Below, in pieces: positions 14,120 through 20,363 of a stretch of DNA of 23,858 nucleotides. Each line of letters starts with the position of its first letter. Position 1 is the stretch's first letter. The stretch is from Burkholderiaceae bacterium. Lineage in GTDB: Bacteria > Pseudomonadota > Gammaproteobacteria > Burkholderiales > Burkholderiaceae. Where the stretch lies: assembly GCA_017998575.1 (NCBI GenBank), contig JAGOCV010000014.1, positions 1 to 23,858 of the forward strand, read 5' to 3'. The notes under the pieces are model-generated. The model worked only from the letters and a program-made list of their open reading frames with translations, searched no databases and had not been told where the DNA came from. Both the position numbers and the translations under genes were made by a program.

Positions 14120-14164
14120 TCTCTTGGCAGGGTGGTGGCGGGTTTCGATCCCGTCCCACAGGAG
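14120..14164 (+). promoter_or_regulatory. a2/b2 target sites over the ribosome binding site (C4 cassette 2)
   Basis: a2 (TTGGCAG, 14124-14130) sits in the loop of a hairpin; b2 (CCACAGGA, 14156-14163) overlaps the Shine-Dalgarno AGGAG (14160-14164) 6 bases before ATG 14171. Confidence 0.72.
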
Positions 14165-14170
14165 CCATTC

Positions 14171-14473
14171 ATGGCTGACACCTCCGTCCCCCGGCAGCGA
14201 CACAACGCTGCTTCTCACCGGCTTCACGCAAACTCAGCGTTTCCGCCCAACGCGGCCGAGTTGCCCGAACTCATCGCGCTCACCCGTTCCTTCCAGTCCG
14301 CCGTCTTCCGCCTGCGCTGGACGATCCTCGCGATGAAGTCCGCCGCCGACGGCGAGCATGAGAACCCGCATCACGAGCGGCTGTTCTGGCCCGATCTGAT
14401 GGACGCGCTGACCTTGCTGACGCCCGATGCCGACGTGCTCGACGTCGTGGTGGACGAACTGCAACGCGCGTAG
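14171..14473 (+). CDS. Small protein of unknown function controlled by C4 cassette 2
   Basis: This 100-residue protein is a paralogue of the one at 10105. The first 32 residues differ (His/Asn/Ala-rich here), while the rest is closely similar: SFQSAVFRLRWTILAMKSAADGEHENP, ERLFWPDLMDAL and LDVVVDEL. The core looks all-helical, with a basic helix containing the RLRW segment and an acidic C-terminal helix. No export signal or membrane helix is seen. The ATG is fixed by AGGAG at 14160-14164 and by the MAD start shared with its paralogue. Conservation of the core against a variable N-terminus suggests the core is the functional part. The family and role are unknown to me. Confidence 0.82.
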   Translation: MADTSVPRQRHNAASHRLHANSAFPPNAAELPELIALTRSFQSAVFRLRWTILAMKSAADGEHENPHHERLFWPDLMDALTLLTPDADVLDVVVDELQRA

Positions 14474-14554
14474 CGCAACGCCGCGCGGCCTTGCTGCGCG
14501 ACGGCTGGCCCACGATGCCACGGGGCGCAGCTACGCTGCCGGTAGTGCGGCAGA

Positions 14555-14957
14555 GCACGTGCCTGCTGGTCCGCCGCGATGGCTTCCGCCCGCTGGCGGT
14601 CCTCGTCGAACGTCAGGTACAGCTCACCCGTGCGGGCTTGCATCTGCTCATGGCTGACGGTGGCGGCATACGCGAGCAGCGGAAAGCCGTTGGACGTGAT
14701 GATGTGGAAAGGGCGAAGAGGTCGCGCACCTTCTGATAGAACCGCTTTTCGGAGGCACGCACATCGCGCGGTGAGCGCACGCGAAAGCCCACGGCCAGGA
14801 TGGCGTCGAGGTTGTAGAGGGTGGCCGGGCGCCGCACTTCCCGCCCGCCTTCAGGTTGAACTACCGAGGATTCCTCGGTGGTTGCTCCGCGACTCAATTC
14901 CCCGTCCTCAAAGATGTTCTTGAGGTGCAGGCCCAGGTAGTCCGGCGTCCTGAATCC
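14555..14957 (-). pseudogene. RhuM-family (virulence protein) gene remnant
   Basis: Read on the minus strand, one frame gives LHLKNIFEDGELSRG, then QPEGGREVRRP and LYNLDAILAVGFRVRSPR, the N-terminal core of RhuM-family proteins. It then jumps straight to DVRASEKRFYQKVRDLFALS, which in intact members lies roughly 50-60 residues further on, so there is an internal deletion. Near 14700-14712 the frame shifts and continues as HIITSNGFPLLAYAATVSHEQMQ and FDEDRQRAEAIAADQQ, resembling the C-terminal tail, again with intervening sequence missing. The N-terminus is also absent. Several deletions and a frame change make it non-functional. RhuM genes are typical of genomic islands and prophages, which fits the surroundings. 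Its remnant almost reaches the stop codon of the C4-controlled small gene. Confidence 0.75.
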
Positions 14958-14966
14958 ATCGATTCA

Positions 14967-15171
14967 GCGAAGGATGTGTTGTGAACAGAGCAGCGGGCAG
15001 CGCGGCCGGCGGTGTCCAACTGGATGGTTTGCAATGGGTTGCGGGTGCAATCGTCTGCAACGCCGATACACACACCGCGCGCAGCATCCGGCCTCCGCTG
15101 ACGGCCGGCGGCCGTGGCGGCGCCTACGGTGTGGTCTGGCAATCCTGCCGATCACATCGAAGGAGACCCCC
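14967..15171. other. Intergenic stretch before the low-complexity protein gene
   Basis: About 200 bases with no convincing gene. A small TGAATC/GATTCA palindrome at 14951-14966 marks the edge of the rhuM remnant. AAGGAGA (15160-15166) is the ribosome binding site of the next gene. No clear promoter was identified. Confidence 0.5.
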
Positions 15172-15969
15172 ATGGGCTACAGCGACGACTACGAACGCAA
15201 CCAACGCCAGCAACGCGACCGCCAGCACTATGGCGACGACTCGCGGGATCACCGCCAGCAATCGTCGTTCACGCCCTTCGGCGTGCAGCAGGGCGATTTC
15301 AGCAGCCAGGACCGCGATTCCGGCGGATGGCAGCGGGGGCAGGAACATGAGAACCATGGCCGCTCCAAGTTCACCCCGTCGGGCAATCAGCAGGATTTCG
15401 GCGGCGGCCGCGATCGTGGCTATGACGAGCAACGTTACGGGTCGGGCCAGAGCCGTGGCTACGGCGGCGGCAGTGGCGGGGAGTACGGCCGCAGCCAGCG
15501 ACGGGGCGATGACTTCGCCTACGCCAACGATCGCGAGAGCTACGGCGGCACGGGCCGTTCCGAGTACAGCAATGACATCGGCCGCGACCCGGGGCGGGGC
15601 TATGACCGCGAGCAGGGCCGCGACCATGGATCGGGCTACGGCCGCAGCTACGGCGGAAGCGGCCAGCTGGGTCGCGTCTCGGGCTTCGACCGCAGCAACG
15701 AAAGCCGCGGCGGCGCCTACGGACGCGAGCAGCAGCCGCATCGCGACCCCGACTACCACCAGTGGCGCGAGGAGCAGATCCGCAACCTCGACAACGACTA
15801 CGACACCTGGCGGCAGGAGCGCTACAGCAAGTTCTCGGAAGAGTTCAGCACCTGGCGCAAGAACCGGCAGGGCCTGGGCCCGCGCGACACGCAGGAGATG
15901 CAGAGCGACGCCGACGTGGCCGCCGCCAACAAGCAGATCCAGGCCGACCAGGGCAAGACCCGCAAGTGA
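15172..15969 (+). CDS. Low-complexity Gly/Arg/Gln/Tyr-rich protein with SWFGD-like C-terminal segment
   Basis: This 265-residue protein is strongly hydrophilic and probably disordered over about residues 1-190. That part contains two related motifs, SSFTPFGVQQGDF (about residue 31) and SKFTPSGNQQDFGG (about 65), then many Arg-Gly-Tyr and Ser-Tyr-Gly-Gly units. The C-terminal 75 residues are charged and helical with a repeated Tyr-x-x-Trp-Arg pattern: DPDYHQWREEQIRNLDNDYDTW, then RYSKFSEEFSTWRKNR. Such tails occur in uncharacterised stress-associated proteins of Proteobacteria, often near BON-domain or CsbD-like proteins; I do not know a function. AAGGAGA at 15160-15166 fixes the ATG. No signal peptide or membrane helix is seen. 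It is followed by a weak hairpin terminator. Confidence 0.85.
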   Translation: MGYSDDYERNQRQQRDRQHYGDDSRDHRQQSSFTPFGVQQGDFSSQDRDSGGWQRGQEHENHGRSKFTPSGNQQDFGGGRDRGYDEQRYGSGQSRGYGGGSGGEYGRSQRRGDDFAYANDRESYGGTGRSEYSNDIGRDPGRGYDREQGRDHGSGYGRSYGGSGQLGRVSGFDRSNESRGGAYGREQQPHRDPDYHQWREEQIRNLDNDYDTWRQERYSKFSEEFSTWRKNRQGLGPRDTQEMQSDADVAAANKQIQADQGKTRK

Positions 15970-16015
15970 CGGCGCAGGCGCTGGCGGCCTCCGTGCCGCC
16001 GGTGCGGATACAGAG

Positions 16016-16037
16016 GCCGCCTTCTGGGCGGCTTTCT
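16016..16037 (+). terminator. Probable terminator after the low-complexity protein gene
   Basis: GCCGCC (16016-16021) pairs with GGCGGC (16027-16032) around a 5-base loop, followed by TTTCTG. The stem is strong but the T tract is short, so this is a moderate candidate. Confidence 0.5.
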
Positions 16038-16053
16038 GCTCTGCGCGGGGGTT

Positions 16054-18846
16054 TCAGCGTGAGTCGCTGTGCGCGCTCGGCGCAGGGCGTGCCGGCCGGG
16101 CAGCGAGCGGGCCGGCCATCGCCTGCAGCAGATACGGCGCGGTGCGGCTGTGCGGGTGCCGGCTCACCTCGTCCGGCGTGCCGGCCGCCACCACCTGCCC
16201 GCCTTCGCGTCCCGCGCCGAGCCCGATGTCGATGACCCAGTCGGCCGCCGCCACCACGCGCATGTCGTGTTCCACCACGACGACGGTGTTGCCCGCCGCC
16301 GCCAGGCCGTCCAGCTGTACCAGCAGGCGGTCCACGTCGGCCGGGTGCAGGCCGGTGGTGGGTTCGTCCAGCACGTAGAGCGCATCGCCGCGCTGCTTGC
16401 GTTGCAACTCGGTGGCCAGCTTGATGCGCTGCGCTTCGCCGCCGCTCAGTTCGGTGGCAGGCTGGCCCAGGCGCAGGTAACCCAGGCCGATGTCGCGCAG
16501 CAGGGCCAGCGGCCGCAGCACGGCGGGTTCGTCGGCGAAGACGTCGCAGGCGTTCTCTACCGTCAGCGCCAGCACCTGCGCGATGGTGAGGCCGTGCCAC
16601 TGCACCTCCAGCGTGGCCAGGTTGTAGCGGGCGCCGTGGCATTCGGGGCAGGGCGCGTAAACGCTGGGCAGAAAGAGCAGCTCCACGCTCACGAAGCCTT
16701 CGCCTTCGCACACCGGGCAGCGGCCCTGCGCGACGTTGAACGAGAAGCGGCCCGGGCCATAGCGCCGCCGCCGCGCCAGCGGCGTCTGCGCGAACAGGCG
16801 GCGCACGCCGTCGAACAGGCCCGTGTAGGTCGCCAGGTTGGAGCGCGGCGTGCGGCCGATCGGCCGTTGGTCCACGCGCACCAGGCGGCGGATGCCATCG
16901 AGCCCGCCAGCGATGCGGCCAGCCACGGGCGCGTCGGCGGCGTCGTCGGCGGCGCCCGGGTCGTCGTCCTGCAGGTGGGGGCGCACTGTGGTGTCGGCGC
17001 GTGCCGGCCCGTCGCCGTGTTCGTTGGCGTCTTCGTCGGCGTCTTCGTCGGCGTCACCCGCGCCTGCGCCGGCGCCATGGGTGCCCAGCGCGGCGGCCAC
17101 CAGTTGCACCAGCGCCTGGCTCACCAGGCTCGATTTGCCCGAGCCGGACACGCCGGTCACCGCCGTCAGACAGCCCACGGGGAAATCGGCATCGATGCCC
17201 TGCAGGTTGTGGCGCGTCACGCCTTCCAGGCGCAGCCAGTCGCGGGGCTCGCGCGTGGATGCTGCGCGCGTGGTAGGCGCCCCAGCTTCGGGGAAGAGGT
17301 AGCGGCGCGTCTGCGAAGCCGCCACGTCGGCCAGGCCGGCCGGCGGCCCGCTGTAGAGCACCTCGCCGCCGCGCACGCCGGCATCGGGGCCCACGTCCAC
17401 CAGCCAGTCGGCCTGTTGCATGGTGGCCAGGTCGTGCTCCACCACGAAGAGCGTGTTGCCTTCGCCCTTGAGCCGGTGCAGCGCCGCCAGCAGCGCCTCG
17501 CCGTCGGCGGGATGCAGGCCGGCCGAGGGTTCGTCCAGCACGTAGACCACGCCGAAAAGTTGTGCCGTCAGCTGCGTGGCGATGCGCAGGCGCTGCAGCT
17601 CGCCCGACGACAGCGAGGGCGTCGAGCGCTCCAGCGTGAGGTAGCCCAGGCCCAGCTGCGCCAGCGCGTCGATGCGTTTGACGATCTCCTGTGCCAGGCG
17701 CTGCGCCGCCAGCACCTTCTCGGCGGAGAACTCGGGCGTGCGCGTGACGTCGGGCGCGCCGGCATGGGCGGTGCCGGAGGTGTTGGCGCGGCGCGCCGGG
17801 GCGGTGCGCGCGCGCTGCCGCTGCTCGCCGCCACCGCGCGCGTGGGCGTGGGCTTCGCCCAGCCGGCCTTCGGCCACGGGCTGCAGCAGGCGGGCCACAT
17901 CGGTGAGCGGCAGGCGGCCGAGCGTTGCGATGTCGTGCCCGGCGAAGGTGACCGACAGGGCCTCGGCCTTGAGCCGCTTGCCGCCACAGGCCGGGCAGGG
18001 GCTGGCCACCATGAAGCCGGCCGCGCGCTCGCGCATGCGGGCGCTCTTGCTGTGCGCGAAGCTGTGCAGCACGTGGCGCCGCGCGCTGGTGAAGGTGCCC
18101 ATGTAGCTGGGCGCGGTGCCGGCCCGGCGCGCGGCCCTGGCCTCGTGGCGGTCGAAACCGACGTACACCGGCACGGTGGGCTGTTCGTCGGTGAACAGGA
18201 TCCAGTCGCGCGTCTTCTGCGGCAGCTCGCGCCAGGGCCGGTCCACGTCGTGGCCCAGGGTGGTGAGGATGTCGCGCAGGTTCTGCCCACCCCACGCGGT
18301 GGGCCAGGCGGCCACGGCGCGCTCGCGGATGGTGAGGCTGTCGTCGGGCACCAGCGAGCGCTCGGTCACCTCGAAGACGCGGCCCATGCCGTGGCAGCGC
18401 GGGCAGGCGCCCTGCGGCGTGTTGGGCGAGAAGTCTTCGGCGAACAGCATGGGCTGGCGCGGCGGATAGTGCCCGGCGCGCGAGTACAGCAGCCGCAGCA
18501 GGCTGGAGATGGCGGTGGAGCTGCCCACCGACGAGCGCGCCGTCGGCGTGCCGCGCTGCTGCTGCAGTGCTACGGCCGGCGGTAGGCCGTCGATGCTGTC
18601 CACCTCGGGCGTGCCCGCCTGGTCGATCAGCCGGCGCGCATAAGGCGCCACCGATTCCAGATACCGCCGCTGCGCCTCGGCATATAGCGTGCCGAACGCG
18701 AGCGACGACTTGCCCGAGCCCGACACGCCGGTGAACACCACCAGCGCGTCGCGCGGGATGTCGACGTCGACGTTCTTCAGGTTGTGCTCGCGCGCGCCGC
18801 GCACGCGGATGAAACCGGCAGGGCGATGCGGTGAAGGCTTGGACAC
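16054..18846 (-). CDS. UvrA-like excinuclease ATPase, class II (UvrA2 type)
   Basis: This 930-residue protein has two ABC ATPase modules. Walker A motifs GVSGSGKS are at residues 40-47 and 565-572, signatures LSSGELQR at 412-419 and LSGGEAQR at 800-807, and Walker B motifs ending VLDEP at 433-440 and 822-829. Zinc-type Cys pairs are at 148/151, 284/287, 710/713 and 733/736. The region after the first Walker A lacks the UvrB-binding domain of true UvrA and instead reads as in UvrA2 proteins, which have been linked to tolerance of DNA-binding drugs. It is therefore not the repair UvrA. Two low-complexity inserts are unusual: a His/Arg/Ala stretch at 330-370 and a Gly/Ala then Asp/Glu stretch at 589-640, encoded partly by a 12-bp tandem repeat. 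The start is GTG at 18846. The gene follows a substrate-binding-like gene by 35 bases on the same strand. Confidence 0.9.
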   Translation of the reverse strand: MSKPSPHRPAGFIRVRGAREHNLKNVDVDIPRDALVVFTGVSGSGKSSLAFGTLYAEAQRRYLESVAPYARRLIDQAGTPEVDSIDGLPPAVALQQQRGTPTARSSVGSSTAISSLLRLLYSRAGHYPPRQPMLFAEDFSPNTPQGACPRCHGMGRVFEVTERSLVPDDSLTIRERAVAAWPTAWGGQNLRDILTTLGHDVDRPWRELPQKTRDWILFTDEQPTVPVYVGFDRHEARAARRAGTAPSYMGTFTSARRHVLHSFAHSKSARMRERAAGFMVASPCPACGGKRLKAEALSVTFAGHDIATLGRLPLTDVARLLQPVAEGRLGEAHAHARGGGEQRQRARTAPARRANTSGTAHAGAPDVTRTPEFSAEKVLAAQRLAQEIVKRIDALAQLGLGYLTLERSTPSLSSGELQRLRIATQLTAQLFGVVYVLDEPSAGLHPADGEALLAALHRLKGEGNTLFVVEHDLATMQQADWLVDVGPDAGVRGGEVLYSGPPAGLADVAASQTRRYLFPEAGAPTTRAASTREPRDWLRLEGVTRHNLQGIDADFPVGCLTAVTGVSGSGKSSLVSQALVQLVAAALGTHGAGAGAGDADEDADEDANEHGDGPARADTTVRPHLQDDDPGAADDAADAPVAGRIAGGLDGIRRLVRVDQRPIGRTPRSNLATYTGLFDGVRRLFAQTPLARRRRYGPGRFSFNVAQGRCPVCEGEGFVSVELLFLPSVYAPCPECHGARYNLATLEVQWHGLTIAQVLALTVENACDVFADEPAVLRPLALLRDIGLGYLRLGQPATELSGGEAQRIKLATELQRKQRGDALYVLDEPTTGLHPADVDRLLVQLDGLAAAGNTVVVVEHDMRVVAAADWVIDIGLGAGREGGQVVAAGTPDEVSRHPHSRTAPYLLQAMAGPLAARPARPAPSAHSDSR
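17026..17055. repeat. 12-bp tandem repeat inside the UvrA2-like gene
   Basis: GGCGTCTTCGTC occurs twice in tandem (17026-17049) and half a third time to 17055. On the coding strand it specifies the acidic [10 protein letters not shown] run. In-frame length changes here would add or remove four residues. Confidence 0.8.
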
Positions 18847-18881
18847 GACGTGATGCCTGGTGCGTCTGCGCCGGATCGTGC

Positions 18882-19610
18882 TCAGGCCGGCGGTGCCACG
18901 GCCGCACCCTCGACGCCGTGGCGATGCAGGGCCCGGGCGACGAAGCCCGTTGCCTTCATCTCTTCGACGAAGCCGCGCAGGAAGGCGTGGGCCTGGGCGC
19001 CGCGCGTCGCCGGCAATCCCATGGTCTGCTCGATCACCATGAAGCGCCCGGGCAGCAGGCGCAGCCCGCCGATGCGTGCGGCGTCCATTTCGAGTTGCTG
19101 GCGCACGCCGGCCGCGACCTCGGCGCCGCCGGACAGGAAACGGTCCACCACGGCGGGCGCCGTGGGCGCACGCTCGATCGCCGCCTGCGCCAGATGCTTG
19201 GTGAGGAAGAGGTCGTAGGCACTGTCCGCGCCGACCACCACGCGCCGGCCCGGCGCGTCCACCTCGTCGTTCGAGCGCAGCGGCGATGCATCGCGCACCA
19301 GGTAGCAGCCTTCGATGTGGACGTAGGCGGCGGTGAACCGCACGTTCTGCGCGCGTGCGGGGTCGATGGCGAAGAAGCCGACGTCGGCGCGTTCGTCACG
19401 CACATTCGCCACCGACTTGCCGGCGTTGTCCACCACCACGAACTCGGGCGTCACGCCCAGCCGGCGCGCCAGCTCACGTGCCAGGTCCACCGAGACGCCG
19501 GTGGGCCCATCGGCACCCGATGCGGCAAGCACGGCATTGCCCACGTTGATGGAGGCGCGCAGCGCGCCGGTGGGCGCGAACGCCCGCTGGAGGGAGTCGG
19601 GGGATGTCAT
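18882..19610 (-). CDS. Family 3 substrate-binding-like protein without a signal peptide
   Basis: This 242-residue protein matches the amino-acid-type (SBP_bac_3) binding fold: LRASINVGNAVLAA, GVSVDLARELARRLGV, NVRDERADVGFFAIDPARAQNVRFTAAYVHIEGCYLVR, then VVVGADSAYDLFLTKHL and FVEEMKATGFVARAL. The residues that usually contact an amino acid (the acidic and Arg positions around the first-lobe/second-lobe hinge) are not the classical set. There is no signal sequence: the chain starts MTSPDSLQRAFAPTG and goes straight into the first strand, so the protein may be cytoplasmic. Similar signal-less members are common in Burkholderiales and their role is unclear. No permease or ATPase genes of an ABC importer are nearby; the next gene on the strand is the UvrA2-like ATPase. 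Confidence 0.82.
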   Translation of the reverse strand: MTSPDSLQRAFAPTGALRASINVGNAVLAASGADGPTGVSVDLARELARRLGVTPEFVVVDNAGKSVANVRDERADVGFFAIDPARAQNVRFTAAYVHIEGCYLVRDASPLRSNDEVDAPGRRVVVGADSAYDLFLTKHLAQAAIERAPTAPAVVDRFLSGGAEVAAGVRQQLEMDAARIGGLRLLPGRFMVIEQTMGLPATRGAQAHAFLRGFVEEMKATGFVARALHRHGVEGAAVAPPA

Positions 19611-19697
19611 CGCGTCGTGACTCGGGTGTCTGCAGGTGGCGCAGATTTTGGCGCTGATGTGACGCGAGGGGAAATCGACCGGCCAAACCGACCGGGT

Positions 19698-19985
19698 TCA
19701 GGTGTCGATGCGCGGCAGCACGGCCAGTTGCTGGCCGGGCGGCACGTCAGGGCTGTCGACGAAGGTGGCGCGCCCGCCGACGTCGCCTACCAGCACGGTG
19801 CTGCCGGCGGCGCCTTCGAAGCAGACATGCACCGTGTGGCCGTCGGCGCGCTGCACCGCCTGCGCCACCGGCAACACCTCGGAAGGACCGTTCACGATAC
19901 CGTCCGCGTACTCCAGGCTGTGCCAGCGCACGCGTTGCAGGACACCGTCCGTGTCGAAATCGACAGCTTCAATGGCGAAGATCAT
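19698..19985 (-). CDS. Small protein of unknown function
   Basis: This 95-residue protein from ATG 19985 begins MIFAIEAVDFDTDGVLQRVRWHSLEYADGIV and continues as predicted beta strands with DGHTVHVCFEGAAGSTVLVGDVGG. The alternating pattern suggests a small beta-rich cytoplasmic domain. A GTG at 20006 would add seven residues and has a weak AGGG upstream. The ATG is preferred because it puts the shared 21-bp upstream element (20013-20033) at almost the same distance as in front of the esterase gene. I do not recognise a family. It lies 87 bases upstream of the substrate-binding-like gene and could be co-transcribed with it. Confidence 0.65.
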   Translation of the reverse strand: MIFAIEAVDFDTDGVLQRVRWHSLEYADGIVNGPSEVLPVAQAVQRADGHTVHVCFEGAAGSTVLVGDVGGRATFVDSPDVPPGQQLAVLPRIDT

Positions 19986-20012
19986 GGGTGACAGTCTGAC
20001 GCGCACGCAGCC

Positions 20013-20033
20013 CTGGCGACGTAGGACGCGCCC
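20013..20033 (-). promoter_or_regulatory. Shared 21-bp element upstream of the small unknown gene
   Basis: On the minus strand it is identical to 11630-11650 and ends 27 bases before ATG 19985. A shorter relative, with CGTCCTACG in common, lies on the minus strand inside 20308-20327 upstream of the next small gene. Confidence 0.55.
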
Positions 20034-20074
20034 GCATCCGGCGGGGCGGCGGCCGGCCGGTGGCGGGCAGGGGT

Positions 20075-20251
20075 TCAGAAGCGTTGGCGCGACGTGGCGT
20101 GTTCGTCGCCCGCCGCGCTGACGGTGCGCACGGCCTGCCGCAGCCGCGCCTCGCGCACGTCCAGGGCCTCGGCCCAGTCGTGGCGGTCGTAGTCCTGTTC
20201 GGTGCCCGTCAGCAGGCGCTCGCGCGCGTCGAGGGTCGGATCGTCACTCAT
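20075..20251 (-). CDS. 58-residue protein of unknown function
   Basis: ATG at 20251 is preceded by AAGGA seven bases upstream, and the frame runs to TGA at 20077-20075. The product is charged and probably helical: MSDDPTLDARERLL, then DYDRHDWAEALDVREARLRQAV and a polar tail ending SRQRF. There is no Cys, membrane segment or export signal. Codon use is typical of the neighbourhood and the ribosome binding site is good, so it is likely real, but no family is recognised. The CGTCCTACG motif it shares with two other upstream regions lies about 60 bases before its start. Confidence 0.6.
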   Translation of the reverse strand: MSDDPTLDARERLLTGTEQDYDRHDWAEALDVREARLRQAVRTVSAAGDEHATSRQRF

Positions 20252-20307
20252 GCAAATGTCCTTGGCTTGGTCGGCGACATTTGCGAGCTTCCGGCGGCCA
20301 CGGCGCG

Positions 20308-20327
20308 GCCAGCGTAGGACGAGGCCG
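20308..20327 (-). promoter_or_regulatory. CGTCCTACG-containing motif upstream of the 58-residue gene
   Basis: On the minus strand it contains CGTCCTACG, the central part of the 21-bp element at 11630-11650 and 20013-20033. It could be a degenerate copy of the same control site. Confidence 0.35.
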
Positions 20328-20333
20328 TGGTTG

Positions 20334-20361
20334 CCGGGCAGGGCGGCTTATCTCTGCCCGG
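20334..20361 (-). terminator. Hairpin directly after the lipoprotein hydrolase gene
   Basis: CCGGGCAG and CTGCCCGG form a perfect 8-bp stem with a 12-base loop, two bases after the hydrolase stop. No T tract follows, so it is a weak or Rho-assisted terminator at best. Confidence 0.4.
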
Positions 20362-20363
20362 AA

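Noticed and set aside
15480..15720. Tandem DNA repeat in the low-complexity protein gene
   Set aside because: The repetition is at the protein level (Gly, Arg, Tyr, Ser units) with varied codons, not an exact DNA repeat.
16069..18585. 838-codon open frame antisense to the UvrA2-like gene
   Set aside because: It is a shadow of high-GC codon use: composition is dominated by Gly, Ala, Arg, His and Gln, no domain is seen, and the opposite strand encodes a complete ABC ATPase.
20334..20361. Confident intrinsic terminator after the lipoprotein hydrolase
   Set aside because: The 8-bp stem is perfect but no T tract follows on the minus strand, so it is listed only as a weak candidate.
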